A stretch of 47,920 nt of DNA from Pseudoflavonifractor phocaeensis (GCF_021531815.1 NZ_JADYUM010000019.1:1-47920); one strand, 5' to 3'; positions 7,417 through 15,142 are shown, counted from the first letter of the stretch. Translations and numbers: made by a program. The notes: generated by a model not told the origin, from the letters alone.

Positions 7417-8937
7417 TTGCAGTTCAACAAACAGCTGGCGGAAAAGACCCGTGAGTCCATGGCTTCGGTACTGCCCGTCACCGTCATTGTCTTTCTCCTG
7501 TCCATCACCGCCGCGCCTCTGGAGCCAGGCACCCTGGTCCTGTTCCTGTTCGGCGCCATCCTGCTCATCGCCGGGATGGGATTTTTCACCCTGGGCGTGG
7601 ACATGTCCATGATCCCCATGGGAGAGGGAATGGGCACCGCCCTGAGCCAGGCCCGCCACCCCCTGCTGCCCCTGCTGATCTACTTCCTGTTGGGTGTGCT
7701 GACCACCATGGCCGAGCCCGACCTCCAGGTACTGGCCGGACAGGTGCCCGCCATCGACACCCAGGTGCTGGTGGTCACTGTGGCCGTGGGCGTAGGCCTG
7801 TTTCTGGCCGCCGCCGCTCTTCGGGTACGGCGGGGCATCCCTCTGCGCCGCCTGCTGCTGGCCTGTTACGCTCTGGTGTTTCTCCTGGCGGCTCTGGTCC
7901 CCGGGGAGCTGGTCCCTGTCTCCTTCGACTCCGGCGGCGTCACCACCGGACCCATTACGGTCCCCTTTCTCATGTCCCTGGGCCTGGGGCTGGCCTCCGC
8001 CCGGAGCGACGCGGACGCCGCCAGCGACAGCTTTGGCCTGATCTCCCTGTGCTCCATCGGCCCCATCCTGTCGGTGCTCGTCCTAGGAGCTGTCTACGGG
8101 CTGGATCAGATCGTTCCCTCCTCCGCCCCCATGCTCCAGGTGTCCACCACCGCCGACGTGGCCCGCCGCTTTTTAGACGCACTCCCCGAGTACGCCCACG
8201 AGGTGGCTGTCGCCCTGCTCCCCATCGCCGGAGTGTTCGCGGTCTTCCAACTGGCTGCCCGCCGCTTTAAAGGCAGCCAGCTGCTCCGGATCGGTCTGGG
8301 ATTGCTCTACGCCTATGTGGGACTGGTGCTGTTTCTGTGCGGAGTCAACGTGGGCTTCATGCCCGCCGGCCAGCTCATCGGCGCATCGGTGGCCTCCGGC
8401 GCCCACCGCTGGCTGCTGGTCCCCATCGGCATGCTCATCGGCTTTTACATCGTCAAGGCGGAACCCGCCGTAGCTGTCCTCACCAAACAGGTGGAGGAGG
8501 TCTCCAACGGCGCCATCTCCCACAGGGCCATGGACCGCGCCCTCTCCATTGGCGTATGCGTCTCCGTGGGGCTGGCTATGGTCCGGGTCCTCACCGGTCT
8601 GAACATCCTCTGGCTGCTCGTTCCCGGCTACGCCATCTCCCTGGGGCTGACCTTTTTCGTCCCCCCCATCTTTACCGGCATCGCCTTCGACTCCGGCGGC
8701 GTGGCCAGCGGCCCCATGACCGCCACCTTCCTCCTCCCCTTCGCCATGGGGGCCTGCTCCGCCCTGGGCGGCAGCATCATGACCGACGCCTTCGGCACCG
8801 TGGCCATGGTGGCCATGACGCCCCTGGTCACCATCCAGGCCATGGGCCTGTACAGCCAGCTCCGCCACAAGCTGGCCCGCCGCCGTCTGCTCTATCACAT
8901 GGAGCGGGTGGAGGACACCGTGGTCTATTTCGACTGA
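7417..8937 (+). CDS. DUF1538 integral membrane protein, tandem duplicated
   Basis: A TTG start is chosen because GAAAGGAGGG sits just upstream. The 506-residue protein is almost wholly hydrophobic, with a dozen or more predicted membrane segments. It contains two copies of a signature: FDSGGVTTGPITVPF near the middle and FDSGGVASGPMTATF near the C-terminus, each followed by a small-residue-rich helix. This internal duplication is typical of DUF1538 proteins, which are suspected transporters of unknown substrate. The next gene, 15 bases on, encodes a PII-like protein, a pairing that suggests gating of transport by a nucleotide- or metabolite-binding regulator. Family call is confident; transport function is inference. 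Confidence 0.88.
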   Translation: MQFNKQLAEKTRESMASVLPVTVIVFLLSITAAPLEPGTLVLFLFGAILLIAGMGFFTLGVDMSMIPMGEGMGTALSQARHPLLPLLIYFLLGVLTTMAEPDLQVLAGQVPAIDTQVLVVTVAVGVGLFLAAAALRVRRGIPLRRLLLACYALVFLLAALVPGELVPVSFDSGGVTTGPITVPFLMSLGLGLASARSDADAASDSFGLISLCSIGPILSVLVLGAVYGLDQIVPSSAPMLQVSTTADVARRFLDALPEYAHEVAVALLPIAGVFAVFQLAARRFKGSQLLRIGLGLLYAYVGLVLFLCGVNVGFMPAGQLIGASVASGAHRWLLVPIGMLIGFYIVKAEPAVAVLTKQVEEVSNGAISHRAMDRALSIGVCVSVGLAMVRVLTGLNILWLLVPGYAISLGLTFFVPPIFTGIAFDSGGVASGPMTATFLLPFAMGACSALGGSIMTDAFGTVAMVAMTPLVTIQAMGLYSQLRHKLARRRLLYHMERVEDTVVYFD

Positions 8938-8952
8938 GAGAGGAGGAGCGCT

Positions 8953-9627
8953 TTGGACGCCATCAAATTGATCGTCTCCATTGTGGAGCGGGGCAAGGGC
9001 GTGGCCATGCAGCGGCTGTATGACCAGCGCCAGGTCTTCCTCCACCTTCAGTGCGCCGGCCGTGGCACCGCCACTTCGGAAATTTTAGACATTTTAGGCC
9101 TGGGGTCCAGCGAAAAGGATGTGGTCTTCAGCTTTGCCGCCGCCCCGTCCGCTCAGCTGCTGCTCCATGACCTGGACAACGACCTGCGGGGCAGCGCAGG
9201 CACCTCAGGCATCGTGTTCTCCCTGCCGCTGACAGGGCTGAACAATCTGGCCGCCGCCCTGGTGGATTTCCGGGCCAGTGCCGGCAAAAAAGGAAACGGA
9301 GGGGATGCTCCCATGGAACACTCTGCTGAAAGTACTCTGATCCTGGTGGCCTGCGCCCGGGGATACAGCGACGCCGTCATGGCCACCGCCAAAGCCCAGG
9401 GGGCCCGGGGCGGCACCGTCATCAAGGGCCGCCTGTCCGGCCTGGAGGATCTGGAACAGGCCTACGGCCTGGAACTCAACGCCGAGCGGGAGATCGTGGC
9501 CATTGTGGTCCCCAAGGACCGCCGCGCTCCCATCATGGAGGCGGTAAACGTCGCCCACGGCCTGCGCAGCCCCGCCCAGACCGTGGTCTGTTCCCTGCCC
9601 ATCGACCAGATCGTGCGGTTGGGATAA
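8953..9627 (+). CDS. PII-like signalling protein with two PII-like halves
   Basis: A TTG start follows AGGAGGAG at 8941-8948. The 224-residue protein reads as two PII-like ferredoxin-fold halves: residues 1-105 (starting IKLIVSIVERGKG) and 118-224 (STLILVACARGYSDAVMATAKAQGARGGTVIKGR, abbreviated here to the STLILVACARG start and the GARGGTVIKGR end). Gly-rich GARGGT resembles the region leading into the T-loop in PII proteins. PII-like proteins are trimeric sensors that bind adenine nucleotides or other small ligands and control a neighbouring membrane protein. Co-transcription with the DUF1538 gene makes that protein its probable target. The bound ligand cannot be told from sequence. Confidence 0.82.
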   Translation: MDAIKLIVSIVERGKGVAMQRLYDQRQVFLHLQCAGRGTATSEILDILGLGSSEKDVVFSFAAAPSAQLLLHDLDNDLRGSAGTSGIVFSLPLTGLNNLAAALVDFRASAGKKGNGGDAPMEHSAESTLILVACARGYSDAVMATAKAQGARGGTVIKGRLSGLEDLEQAYGLELNAEREIVAIVVPKDRRAPIMEAVNVAHGLRSPAQTVVCSLPIDQIVRLG

Positions 9628-9647
9628 GTCCCCCTTATCCCAACCGC
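9615..9647 (+). repeat. Perfect 14-bp inverted repeat over the stop codon
   Basis: GCGGTTGGGATAAG (9615-9628) and its exact complement at 9634-9647 flank a 5-base loop. The TAA stop of the PII-like gene (9625-9627) lies in the left arm. No T-run follows directly, so it is more likely an mRNA 3'-end stem than a terminator. Confidence 0.7.
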
Positions 9648-9657
9648 TTCGCCCGGT

Positions 9658-9687
9658 GCCTTCCCCCCACAGGGGGAAGGCTTTTTT
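9658..9687 (+). terminator. Intrinsic terminator of the DUF1538/PII-like operon
   Basis: A 10-bp perfect stem (GCCTTCCCCC/GGGGGAAGGC), CACA loop and a T6 tail. Confidence 0.88.
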
Positions 9688-9785
9688 ACACTCTGTTTCC
9701 CGCTGGCCGGACCGGGACTCGCGTTTTGCCGGCTTCTCCGCTCCAACCGCTCCCGGGCGCTGACTGGAAAGCTACTCTCCCGGAC

Positions 9786-9814
9786 TTGCGGCTTTGATCC
9801 ATACACGCTATAAT
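9786..9814 (+). promoter_or_regulatory. Possible promoter for the DUF624 gene
   Basis: TTGCGG (9786-9791), a 17-base spacer and consensus TATAAT at 9809-9814, about 55 bases before the ATG at 9869. The -35 is weak. Confidence 0.55.
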
Positions 9815-9868
9815 ACCGGTACAGGATTAAGTTTCCGCACATCACGGATCAAAGTCGAGGGACTGCTT

Positions 9869-10498
9869 ATGTTCTCTTCCTTTTTCAACGCTGAAAGCCC
9901 CTTTTGGCGCACTTTCACCCGAATCATGGACCTGTTTGGCCTGTCTCTGTGCTGGTTGTTCTGCTCCCTCCCCCTGGTCACCCTGGGGGCCTCCACCACC
10001 GCCCTTTACGACGCGGTGTATCACGGCGTCCGCCGGGGAGAAAGCAGAGATTATGCCCGCTTTTTCACCACCTTCCGCCGGGAGCTGAAGACCTCTTTTC
10101 TGGTCACTCTGCCCATGCTGTCCCTGACAGCGGCCTTCCTGCTGCTGTACCGGACGGCTTACGTCATGATGCTGGCGGGCAGTCAGGCCGGCGGGGTGCT
10201 GTTCTACACCTACCGGCTGCTGTTCTGCATCCCCCTGGCTGTCTGGCTGTTTGCCTGCGCCCTCCTGTCCCGCTTCACCTTCACCCCCGGCGCACTGCTC
10301 CGGACCGCCTGCCAGCTGGTCTTCGCCCACCTGCTCTCGGCCGCCCTCATGATTGTCATGGTCATTCTGCTCCTGAGCGTTGTCATTTGGTGGCCCTTCT
10401 CCTGTATCTTTATTCCCGCCACCGCCGCTTGGCTGTGCTCCTTCCCCCTGGAGCGGATCTTCGCGCCCTTCCTCAAAAAGGACGAGAGCGGCACCTAA
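9869..10498 (+). CDS. DUF624 (YesL-like) membrane protein
   Basis: The ATG at 9869 has a GAGGG site about 8 bases upstream; earlier in-frame ATGs lack one. The 209-residue protein has an N-terminal amphipathic FNAESPFWRTFTRIMD segment and about five hydrophobic segments, with the family's LPLVTLGASTTALYDAVYH stretch near residues 31-49. DUF624 proteins often sit near carbohydrate ABC transporters in Firmicutes; their function is unknown. It has its own promoter and is followed by a cluster of perfect hairpins, so it is probably monocistronic. The sialic acid island begins about 250 bases downstream, but on the other strand. Confidence 0.85.
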   Translation: MFSSFFNAESPFWRTFTRIMDLFGLSLCWLFCSLPLVTLGASTTALYDAVYHGVRRGESRDYARFFTTFRRELKTSFLVTLPMLSLTAAFLLLYRTAYVMMLAGSQAGGVLFYTYRLLFCIPLAVWLFACALLSRFTFTPGALLRTACQLVFAHLLSAALMIVMVILLLSVVIWWPFSCIFIPATAAWLCSFPLERIFAPFLKKDESGT

Positions 10499-10512
10499 AT
10501 CATGGCATAAAC

Positions 10513-10733
10513 GAAGCCCTCCGGCCTACGGCCGGAGGGCTTCAGGCTGTCGAAAAAGCCTTTTCGACAGCCTGAGCAAATTTGAAAACATTAAAAAATG
10601 TTTCCAAACTTGTACTGATTGGAAAAAAAGGGAACCCTGACGGTTTCCTTTCAAACTATCCTTCCCTCCGAACCCTTGAAGAATCAGGGGTTGTCGACAA
10701 GCTAAAGCCCTCCGGTCTGTGACCAGAGGGCTT
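10513..10733. repeat. Cluster of perfect hairpins, REP-like intergenic element
   Basis: A 14-bp perfect stem with a TAC loop (10513-10543, GAAGCCCTCCGGCC arm) is directly abutted by a second perfect 13-bp stem (10544-10573, AGGCTGTCGAAAA arm). About 130 bases later a diverged copy of the first appears, sharing AAGCCCTCCGG and GAGGGCTTCG. Stem 1 could terminate the DUF624 mRNA and the diverged copy the minus-strand SGNH mRNA, but the adjacent second stem and the shared arm sequence suggest a repeated palindromic element. No gene is seen between 10499 and 10753. Confidence 0.7.
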
Positions 10734-10753
10734 CGTTACATAGTTCGCAATAT

Positions 10754-11416
10754 TTACAGCAAAGTAGGGATCCGCTCCGCCAACGCGGCGGCCAGGGCGG
10801 CGTGCCCCTGACGGGTCAGGTGCATAAAATCCACCTGGTTGAACTGGCAGCCCACCTGGTTGGCATCCAGGAAATGGACGCCGCACTCGGCGGCCACCCG
10901 GCGGTACTCAGCTGGCACCTGCCGGGACTTCTCCTCCGCGCCGATTCCCATCTCGTCGGCCACGGCGGAGGTCCTGACCCCCTCACCGATGACAGGCGGG
11001 GCGATGATCAGGATATTGGGCCTTCCGCCCGGTCCCCAGCAGTCCACGGTCTGGGCCTTCCGCACCAGTCGGCGCATGCCCAGGCCGATGGCATAGGCGT
11101 TGGCTCCAATGCGCTCCTTGGTGTCGTTGGTGCCCAGCATGATGACCAGCAGACTGACCGGCTCATGGCTTTTCAGGCAGGGATAGAGGTAGTGCAGGGC
11201 GTCCAGGCCCTCGTACAAGGGGTCCTCAAAGACCGTAGTCCGGCCGGACAGGCCCTCCTCCACCACCAGATACTCCTCCCCCAGCGCCTTCTGGAGCAGG
11301 CGGGTCCACCGCTCCTCCTCGTTGAACCGGGCCAGGGCGCCGTCGGCGCAGTCGGCCGGGTCGGCACAGTATCCGTGGGTATTGGAGTCTCCCAGGCAGA
11401 GAATGTGTTTCTTCAC
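10754..11416 (-). CDS. SGNH/GDSL-family hydrolase
   Basis: A 220-residue SGNH hydrolase: block I GDSNTHG with the nucleophile Ser, block III GTND, and a C-terminal DFMHL carrying the catalytic Asp/His pair. It has no signal peptide, so it acts in the cytoplasm. Family members deacylate esters. The GTG start lies 3 bases after the ROK-like kinase stop, so the two are co-transcribed within a sialic acid/amino-sugar island. A role in removing O-acetyl groups from imported sialic acids or amino sugars would fit but is inference; a general arylesterase cannot be excluded. Confidence 0.87.
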   Translation of the reverse strand: MKKHILCLGDSNTHGYCADPADCADGALARFNEEERWTRLLQKALGEEYLVVEEGLSGRTTVFEDPLYEGLDALHYLYPCLKSHEPVSLLVIMLGTNDTKERIGANAYAIGLGMRRLVRKAQTVDCWGPGGRPNILIIAPPVIGEGVRTSAVADEMGIGAEEKSRQVPAEYRRVAAECGVHFLDANQVGCQFNQVDFMHLTRQGHAALAAALAERIPTLL

Positions 11417-11419
11417 GGC

Positions 11420-12802
11420 TTACTTCCGCAACTCGGGCAGGCTGGCGGCGGCGGCGGACTGGCCCACGCGGCGGAACTTCTCGTCGGGCAGGCTGGGCAG
11501 AATGGCCTTGTCCACCTCGGGATACTCGTCGGCCAGGACCTCCTTGCAGCGGTTCAGGATCAGGTCGCCGCCCTTGCCGGACATCACCCGGCCCAGGAGC
11601 AGCACGTGTCTGAAGTGGTACAGGTCATAGTACATAGCCAGGGCATGGGCCAGATAGACGCCGATGGACTCATAGACCTGGGCGGCCCGGGGATCGTCGG
11701 CCTCCATCAGCTTCTGGACCACCTTCAGCTTCTCGGCGGGGGACAGGCTCTCGTCCAGCTCGATGCCCGCCCGGGGGGCCAGCTTGATGACGGAGTCCTG
11801 GGAGAAATACTTAACGCCGCAGCCGATGTCGCCGGACCACTCGTCCCGCATGGCTTCGGGGTTGGCGTCCACGGGGACAAAGGCCAGCTCGTTGAGCCAG
11901 CCGGTGATGCAGCCGTCCTCGTCCACATAGCCCACGGCCTCGCTGGTGCCCATGGCGATGCCCAGCACATTGTTGTCGTTCAGGCTCATGGTGCCGGCCA
12001 GGGCGGACACGTCGCCGTCGTTGACCACCTCATAGGGCACGTCGCCAAAGGTATCGGTGATGGCGCGGATATAGATGTCCTTCACCTTGGCGTCAAACTG
12101 GTCCTTGGGCACCTTCAGGAACAGGGAGGCGTTCATGGTACGGTTATTGATGTACACGCCGGCGGAGGACACGCCCACCGCATCCACCCGGGGCAGATGC
12201 TCGGCGGCGGACTTCAAGGCCGCCACGATGCCCGCATAGTGGTAGTCGGGGTCGGAATTGGTCTTGGGGAACCAGACCACTTCCTCGCTGTACACACTCT
12301 CGCCGTCAATGACAGCGGACACCTTCCGGTCGGAGCCGCCGGCGTCGAAGCCGATGCGGCAGCCGTCCAGATGGCCGCCGATGCGCTTGGGCGCGTCCTT
12401 GGCCTCGGGGACCTTGTCCACCCGGACCACCTCAAAGGGATGCTCAAACACGCTGGCCATGTAGTCCCAGTCGAACTCCTGCTGGCCACCGGCGGAATAG
12501 AACTTGGCAATGGCGTCGCAGACCGCCTGATTGCCCGCCAGATAGACCTTGAAGCCGCCCTTCATCCACAGCAGGGTCTTGACCAGGCGCTCCACATAAT
12601 ACACATCAGCGTCGAAAAATTCGGGTGTGCCGTGGATCGTGGTCTTGCAGACGGCCATCTGGCCGCCGGCCCGCTCCACCGCGATGTCAAAGGGTTCTTT
12701 GGCGTCCTTGCGGAAGCTCTCGTAGTAACGGTTCAGGGGAAGGAAGCCGGGGTCCAGAGACGGAACGTTTTTGATGGTGACCTCAATGCCAAGGTGTTTC
12801 AC
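11420..12802 (-). CDS. Atypical ROK-like sugar kinase with N-terminal extension
   Basis: The GTG at 12802 is chosen because AAGGAGG precedes it. About 150 N-terminal residues of unrecognised character come before an ASKHA kinase core: phosphate-1 loop FDAGGSDRK (about residue 153), catalytic Asp region VVNDGDVSALAG (about 261-264) and phosphate-2 loop LGIAMGTSEAVGYV. Where ROK kinases carry a GH and a CxCGxxGC zinc site, this protein has NELAF and DIGCG, so the zinc site is missing. In this island it is the only candidate to phosphorylate GlcNAc (or ManNAc), supplying GlcNAc-6-P to NagA. It might instead be a regulator or an inactive relative. Substrate is inferred from context only. Confidence 0.7.
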   Translation of the reverse strand: MKHLGIEVTIKNVPSLDPGFLPLNRYYESFRKDAKEPFDIAVERAGGQMAVCKTTIHGTPEFFDADVYYVERLVKTLLWMKGGFKVYLAGNQAVCDAIAKFYSAGGQQEFDWDYMASVFEHPFEVVRVDKVPEAKDAPKRIGGHLDGCRIGFDAGGSDRKVSAVIDGESVYSEEVVWFPKTNSDPDYHYAGIVAALKSAAEHLPRVDAVGVSSAGVYINNRTMNASLFLKVPKDQFDAKVKDIYIRAITDTFGDVPYEVVNDGDVSALAGTMSLNDNNVLGIAMGTSEAVGYVDEDGCITGWLNELAFVPVDANPEAMRDEWSGDIGCGVKYFSQDSVIKLAPRAGIELDESLSPAEKLKVVQKLMEADDPRAAQVYESIGVYLAHALAMYYDLYHFRHVLLLGRVMSGKGGDLILNRCKEVLADEYPEVDKAILPSLPDEKFRRVGQSAAAASLPELRK

Positions 12803-12859
12803 ATCGATTTCCTCCTTCAAATATGGTGCAGATACCTCAGAACAATAGTAAATCCGTTA

Positions 12860-12874
12860 CTGATAGGCTATCAG
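12860..12874. promoter_or_regulatory. Perfect palindrome, candidate operator
   Basis: CTGATAG-G-CTATCAG is a perfect 7-bp inverted repeat about a single central base. It lies in the divergent region between the ROK-like kinase and the 2-epimerase, overlapping the expected -10 position of the minus-strand promoter (TTGACA at 12887-12892, minus strand). The RpiR protein encoded nearby or another local regulator may bind it. Confidence 0.6.
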
Positions 12875-12892
12875 CTTTTTTCATTTTGTCAA
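12864..12892 (-). promoter_or_regulatory. Probable promoter for the ROK-like/SGNH unit
   Basis: Consensus TTGACA reads on the minus strand at 12892-12887. With a 16-18 base spacer only weak -10 matches exist (TAGCCT or AGCCTA) and they lie inside the 15-base palindrome, which would allow repression by occlusion. Confidence 0.5.
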
Positions 12893-12919
12893 GGCCCTGC
12901 AAAAAATTTTCTTTTTATC

Positions 12920-12948
12920 TTGACGTATCCTACAAAACAGGCTAGGAT
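12920..12948 (+). promoter_or_regulatory. Promoter for the 2-epimerase/RpiR unit
   Basis: TTGACG (12920-12925), 17-base spacer, TAGGAT (12943-12948), about 36 bases before the ATG at 12985. Confidence 0.65.
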
Positions 12949-12984
12949 TAGTTTATCCCATCATGTGAAGAAAGGATGAATCCC

Positions 12985-14187
12985 ATGGACAAAAATCGTT
13001 TACAGTCTTACCGCAGCTGGATCCAGGGCGAGTTGGACGCCTGCGTGCGTTTTTGGCTCGACCACGGCATGGACAAGGAGCACGGCGGCGTTTACACCTG
13101 CCTGGACCGCAAAGGTGAGATCTATTCCACCGACAAGAGCGTCTGGATGCAGGGCCGCTGCGGCTGGATGTTCGCCCACCTGTGCCGGGTGTACGGGGTG
13201 AAGGAGGAGTGGCTGGCCGCCAGCAAGAGCTGTCTGGACTTCCTGGAGGACCACTGCATCAACCACGCCGCCGGCGGCCGGATGTACTTTACCGTCACCG
13301 AGGACGGCAAGCCCCTGCGCCAGCGCCGCTACTACTTCTCCGAGGCCTTCTATGCCCTGGCAAACGCCGAATACTACGGTGTCACCGGCGAGAAGGAGCA
13401 CCTGGAACGCGCCCGCCGGGCCTACAACCTATACTGGGATCTGGCCCACGGCATGCCCGACCCTGTGGGCATGGGACCCAAGACCATCCCCGAGACCCGC
13501 ACCGGCCGCGCCTTCGGCATCCCCATGATCATCCTCAACGTCATCGGCACCCTGCTCCAGGTTGATCCCGAGCACAAGGCCGAGTATGAGGAGCGGGCCC
13601 AGGCCTGCGTGGACGAGATCTTCCAGTACCACGTCCACCCCGAGCTGAAGTGCGTGCTGGAGAACGTGGCTGAGGACGGCTCCGCACGGCTGTACTACAC
13701 CGAGGGCCGCACCGTCAACCCCGGCCACGACATTGAGGGCGTCTGGTTCCTGCTGGAGCACGCCAAGCGCACCGGAAACCAGGAGCTGGTCCAACAGGCC
13801 GCCCAAATCTTCGATTGGGCCATCGAGGCCGGCTGGGACAAGGAGTACGGCGGACTGCTCTACTTCATCGACTGCCTGGGCAAGCCCCCGGAGGCCTATG
13901 AGCACGACATGAAGCTGTGGTGGCCCCACAACGAGATCCTCATCGCTTCCCTGATGCTTTACCGGGACACCAATGAGGAGAAGTATCTGGACTGGTTCGA
14001 CAAGACCCTGAACTACTGCAGGGAGCACTTCTCTGATCCCGAAAACGGCGAGTGGTACGGCTACCTGCGCCGGGACGGCCTGCCCACCATGCCCAGCACC
14101 AAGGGTTCCACTTTCAAAGGTCCCTTCCACCTCCCCCGCTGCCTGATCCAGTGCGACACCATGCTGGGCGAGCTTTTGGAACGCTGA
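12985..14187 (+). CDS. N-acylglucosamine 2-epimerase (AGE/RnBP family)
   Basis: ATG 12985 is chosen over ATG 12976 because AAAGG directly abuts the latter but sits 9 bases from the former. The 400-residue protein has the alpha/alpha-barrel AGE signature: EHGGVYTCLDRKG, KSVWMQGRCGWMF near the N-terminus, RTVNPGHDIEGVWFLLEHA in the middle, and LWWPHNEILIA with conserved His toward the C-terminus. These enzymes interconvert ManNAc and GlcNAc without prior phosphorylation. Together with NanA in the same island and no NanE, it should convert ManNAc from sialate cleavage into GlcNAc. It is followed 37 bases later by the RpiR regulator. Cellobiose epimerase is the main alternative; context favours AGE. 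Confidence 0.88.
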   Translation: MDKNRLQSYRSWIQGELDACVRFWLDHGMDKEHGGVYTCLDRKGEIYSTDKSVWMQGRCGWMFAHLCRVYGVKEEWLAASKSCLDFLEDHCINHAAGGRMYFTVTEDGKPLRQRRYYFSEAFYALANAEYYGVTGEKEHLERARRAYNLYWDLAHGMPDPVGMGPKTIPETRTGRAFGIPMIILNVIGTLLQVDPEHKAEYEERAQACVDEIFQYHVHPELKCVLENVAEDGSARLYYTEGRTVNPGHDIEGVWFLLEHAKRTGNQELVQQAAQIFDWAIEAGWDKEYGGLLYFIDCLGKPPEAYEHDMKLWWPHNEILIASLMLYRDTNEEKYLDWFDKTLNYCREHFSDPENGEWYGYLRRDGLPTMPSTKGSTFKGPFHLPRCLIQCDTMLGELLER

Positions 14188-14224
14188 CTCCGGGAGAATT
14201 TTGACAGAAAGGCGGTGACCTCCC

Positions 14225-15082
14225 ATGGGTGAAAATGACATCTTCCATCTTCTTTCCCAGAAGTATTTCCAGTTTACCGCCTCGGAAAAGCGGGTGGCGG
14301 ATTTCATCATCTCCAACGGGACAAGAGCCCAGACCATGTCCATTTCCGAGCTGGCCGAGGCAGCGGGCGTGGCGGAGGCCACCATCTCCCGTTTCTGCCG
14401 GCGGCTGAACTTCAACGGCTTTTCCTCTTTCAAGCTGGCCATTGCCACTTCCGAGGCCTCCCGCTCCAATTTTTCCAACCCCCTGACCGGAGAGGTGACC
14501 CACGAGGACACCATCCCCAGTCTGGCCCACAAACTGGCCGGGGCCAGCATGGAGGCCATTCAGGAGACCGAGACCCTGGTCCGCCCCAGCGCCATCCAAT
14601 CCGCCGCCGACATCCTGCTGCAGGCGGACAAGGTGCTGTGTATGGGGCAGGGCGGCTCCATGCTGATGGCCCAGGAGGCGGCCCATCTGTTTTCCACGGC
14701 CTTCCCCGGCTATTTCCCCGTCACCGACTCCCACATGCAGGTGATCTATGCCTCCCATCTGTGCGAACGGGACGCCATCCTCTATTTCTCCTACTCCGGC
14801 ACCACCACCGATCTGATGGACGTGCTCCGCACCGCAAAGGAGCGGAAAGCACCCGTGATCCTCATCACCCGGTACCGCAATTCCCCCGGCGCGGCCCAGG
14901 CCAACATCGTTTTGGAGTGCGGTTCCCGGGAATCCCCTCTCCAGCTGGGCTCCGTCCCCGCCCGGGTGGCCCAGCTCTACCTGGTGGATATTCTCTTCTC
15001 CGAAGTATGCCGCCGGGATCTGGAGGGCTGCAGGAACCGGAGGGCCCAGGTGGCTGACGCGTTGTCAGACAAGCATCTCTGA
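14225..15082 (+). CDS. RpiR-family transcriptional regulator (HTH + SIS)
   Basis: 285 residues: an N-terminal HTH_6 domain (SEKRVADFIISNG, then SISELAEAAGVAEATISRFCRR as the recognition region, quoted here in part as AEATISRFCRR) and a C-terminal sugar-isomerase (SIS) domain with GQGGSMLMAQEAAH and YFSYSGTTTDLMD. RpiR proteins sense phosphosugars through the SIS fold and in several Firmicutes control sialic acid or amino-sugar genes. It lies between the 2-epimerase and the transporter and is probably the local regulator. Candidate sites are the 12860 palindrome and the AT-rich inverted repeat at 15088-15141. The effector is likely an amino-sugar phosphate, by inference. Confidence 0.93.
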   Translation: MGENDIFHLLSQKYFQFTASEKRVADFIISNGTRAQTMSISELAEAAGVAEATISRFCRRLNFNGFSSFKLAIATSEASRSNFSNPLTGEVTHEDTIPSLAHKLAGASMEAIQETETLVRPSAIQSAADILLQADKVLCMGQGGSMLMAQEAAHLFSTAFPGYFPVTDSHMQVIYASHLCERDAILYFSYSGTTTDLMDVLRTAKERKAPVILITRYRNSPGAAQANIVLECGSRESPLQLGSVPARVAQLYLVDILFSEVCRRDLEGCRNRRAQVADALSDKHL

Positions 15083-15142
15083 ACTGTTTCTAAAAAAATT
15101 TTCAAAATAAAAAATTTGTGAAATTTTTTTGAAGAAACTGTA
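15083..15142. promoter_or_regulatory. AT-rich imperfect inverted repeat upstream of the transporter promoter
   Basis: The left half (CTGTTTCTAAAAAAATTTTC) and right half (GAAATTTTTTTGAAGAAACTG minus its last base) are imperfect reverse complements, ending one base before the -35 box at 15143. Its base composition contrasts sharply with the surrounding GC-rich sequence. It could be an RpiR operator, an UP element, or both. Confidence 0.55.

Noticed and set aside
11420-12802. Naming the ROK-like gene nanK (ManNAc kinase)
   Set aside because: No nanE partner is present and the ROK zinc motif is missing; a specific symbol would overstate the evidence.
10802-12979. A 725-codon plus-strand open frame antisense to the SGNH and ROK-like genes
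   Set aside because: It mirrors the third-position GC bias of the real minus-strand genes, runs through both of them and the promoter region, and its product is low-complexity Gly/His/Gln-rich with no domain.
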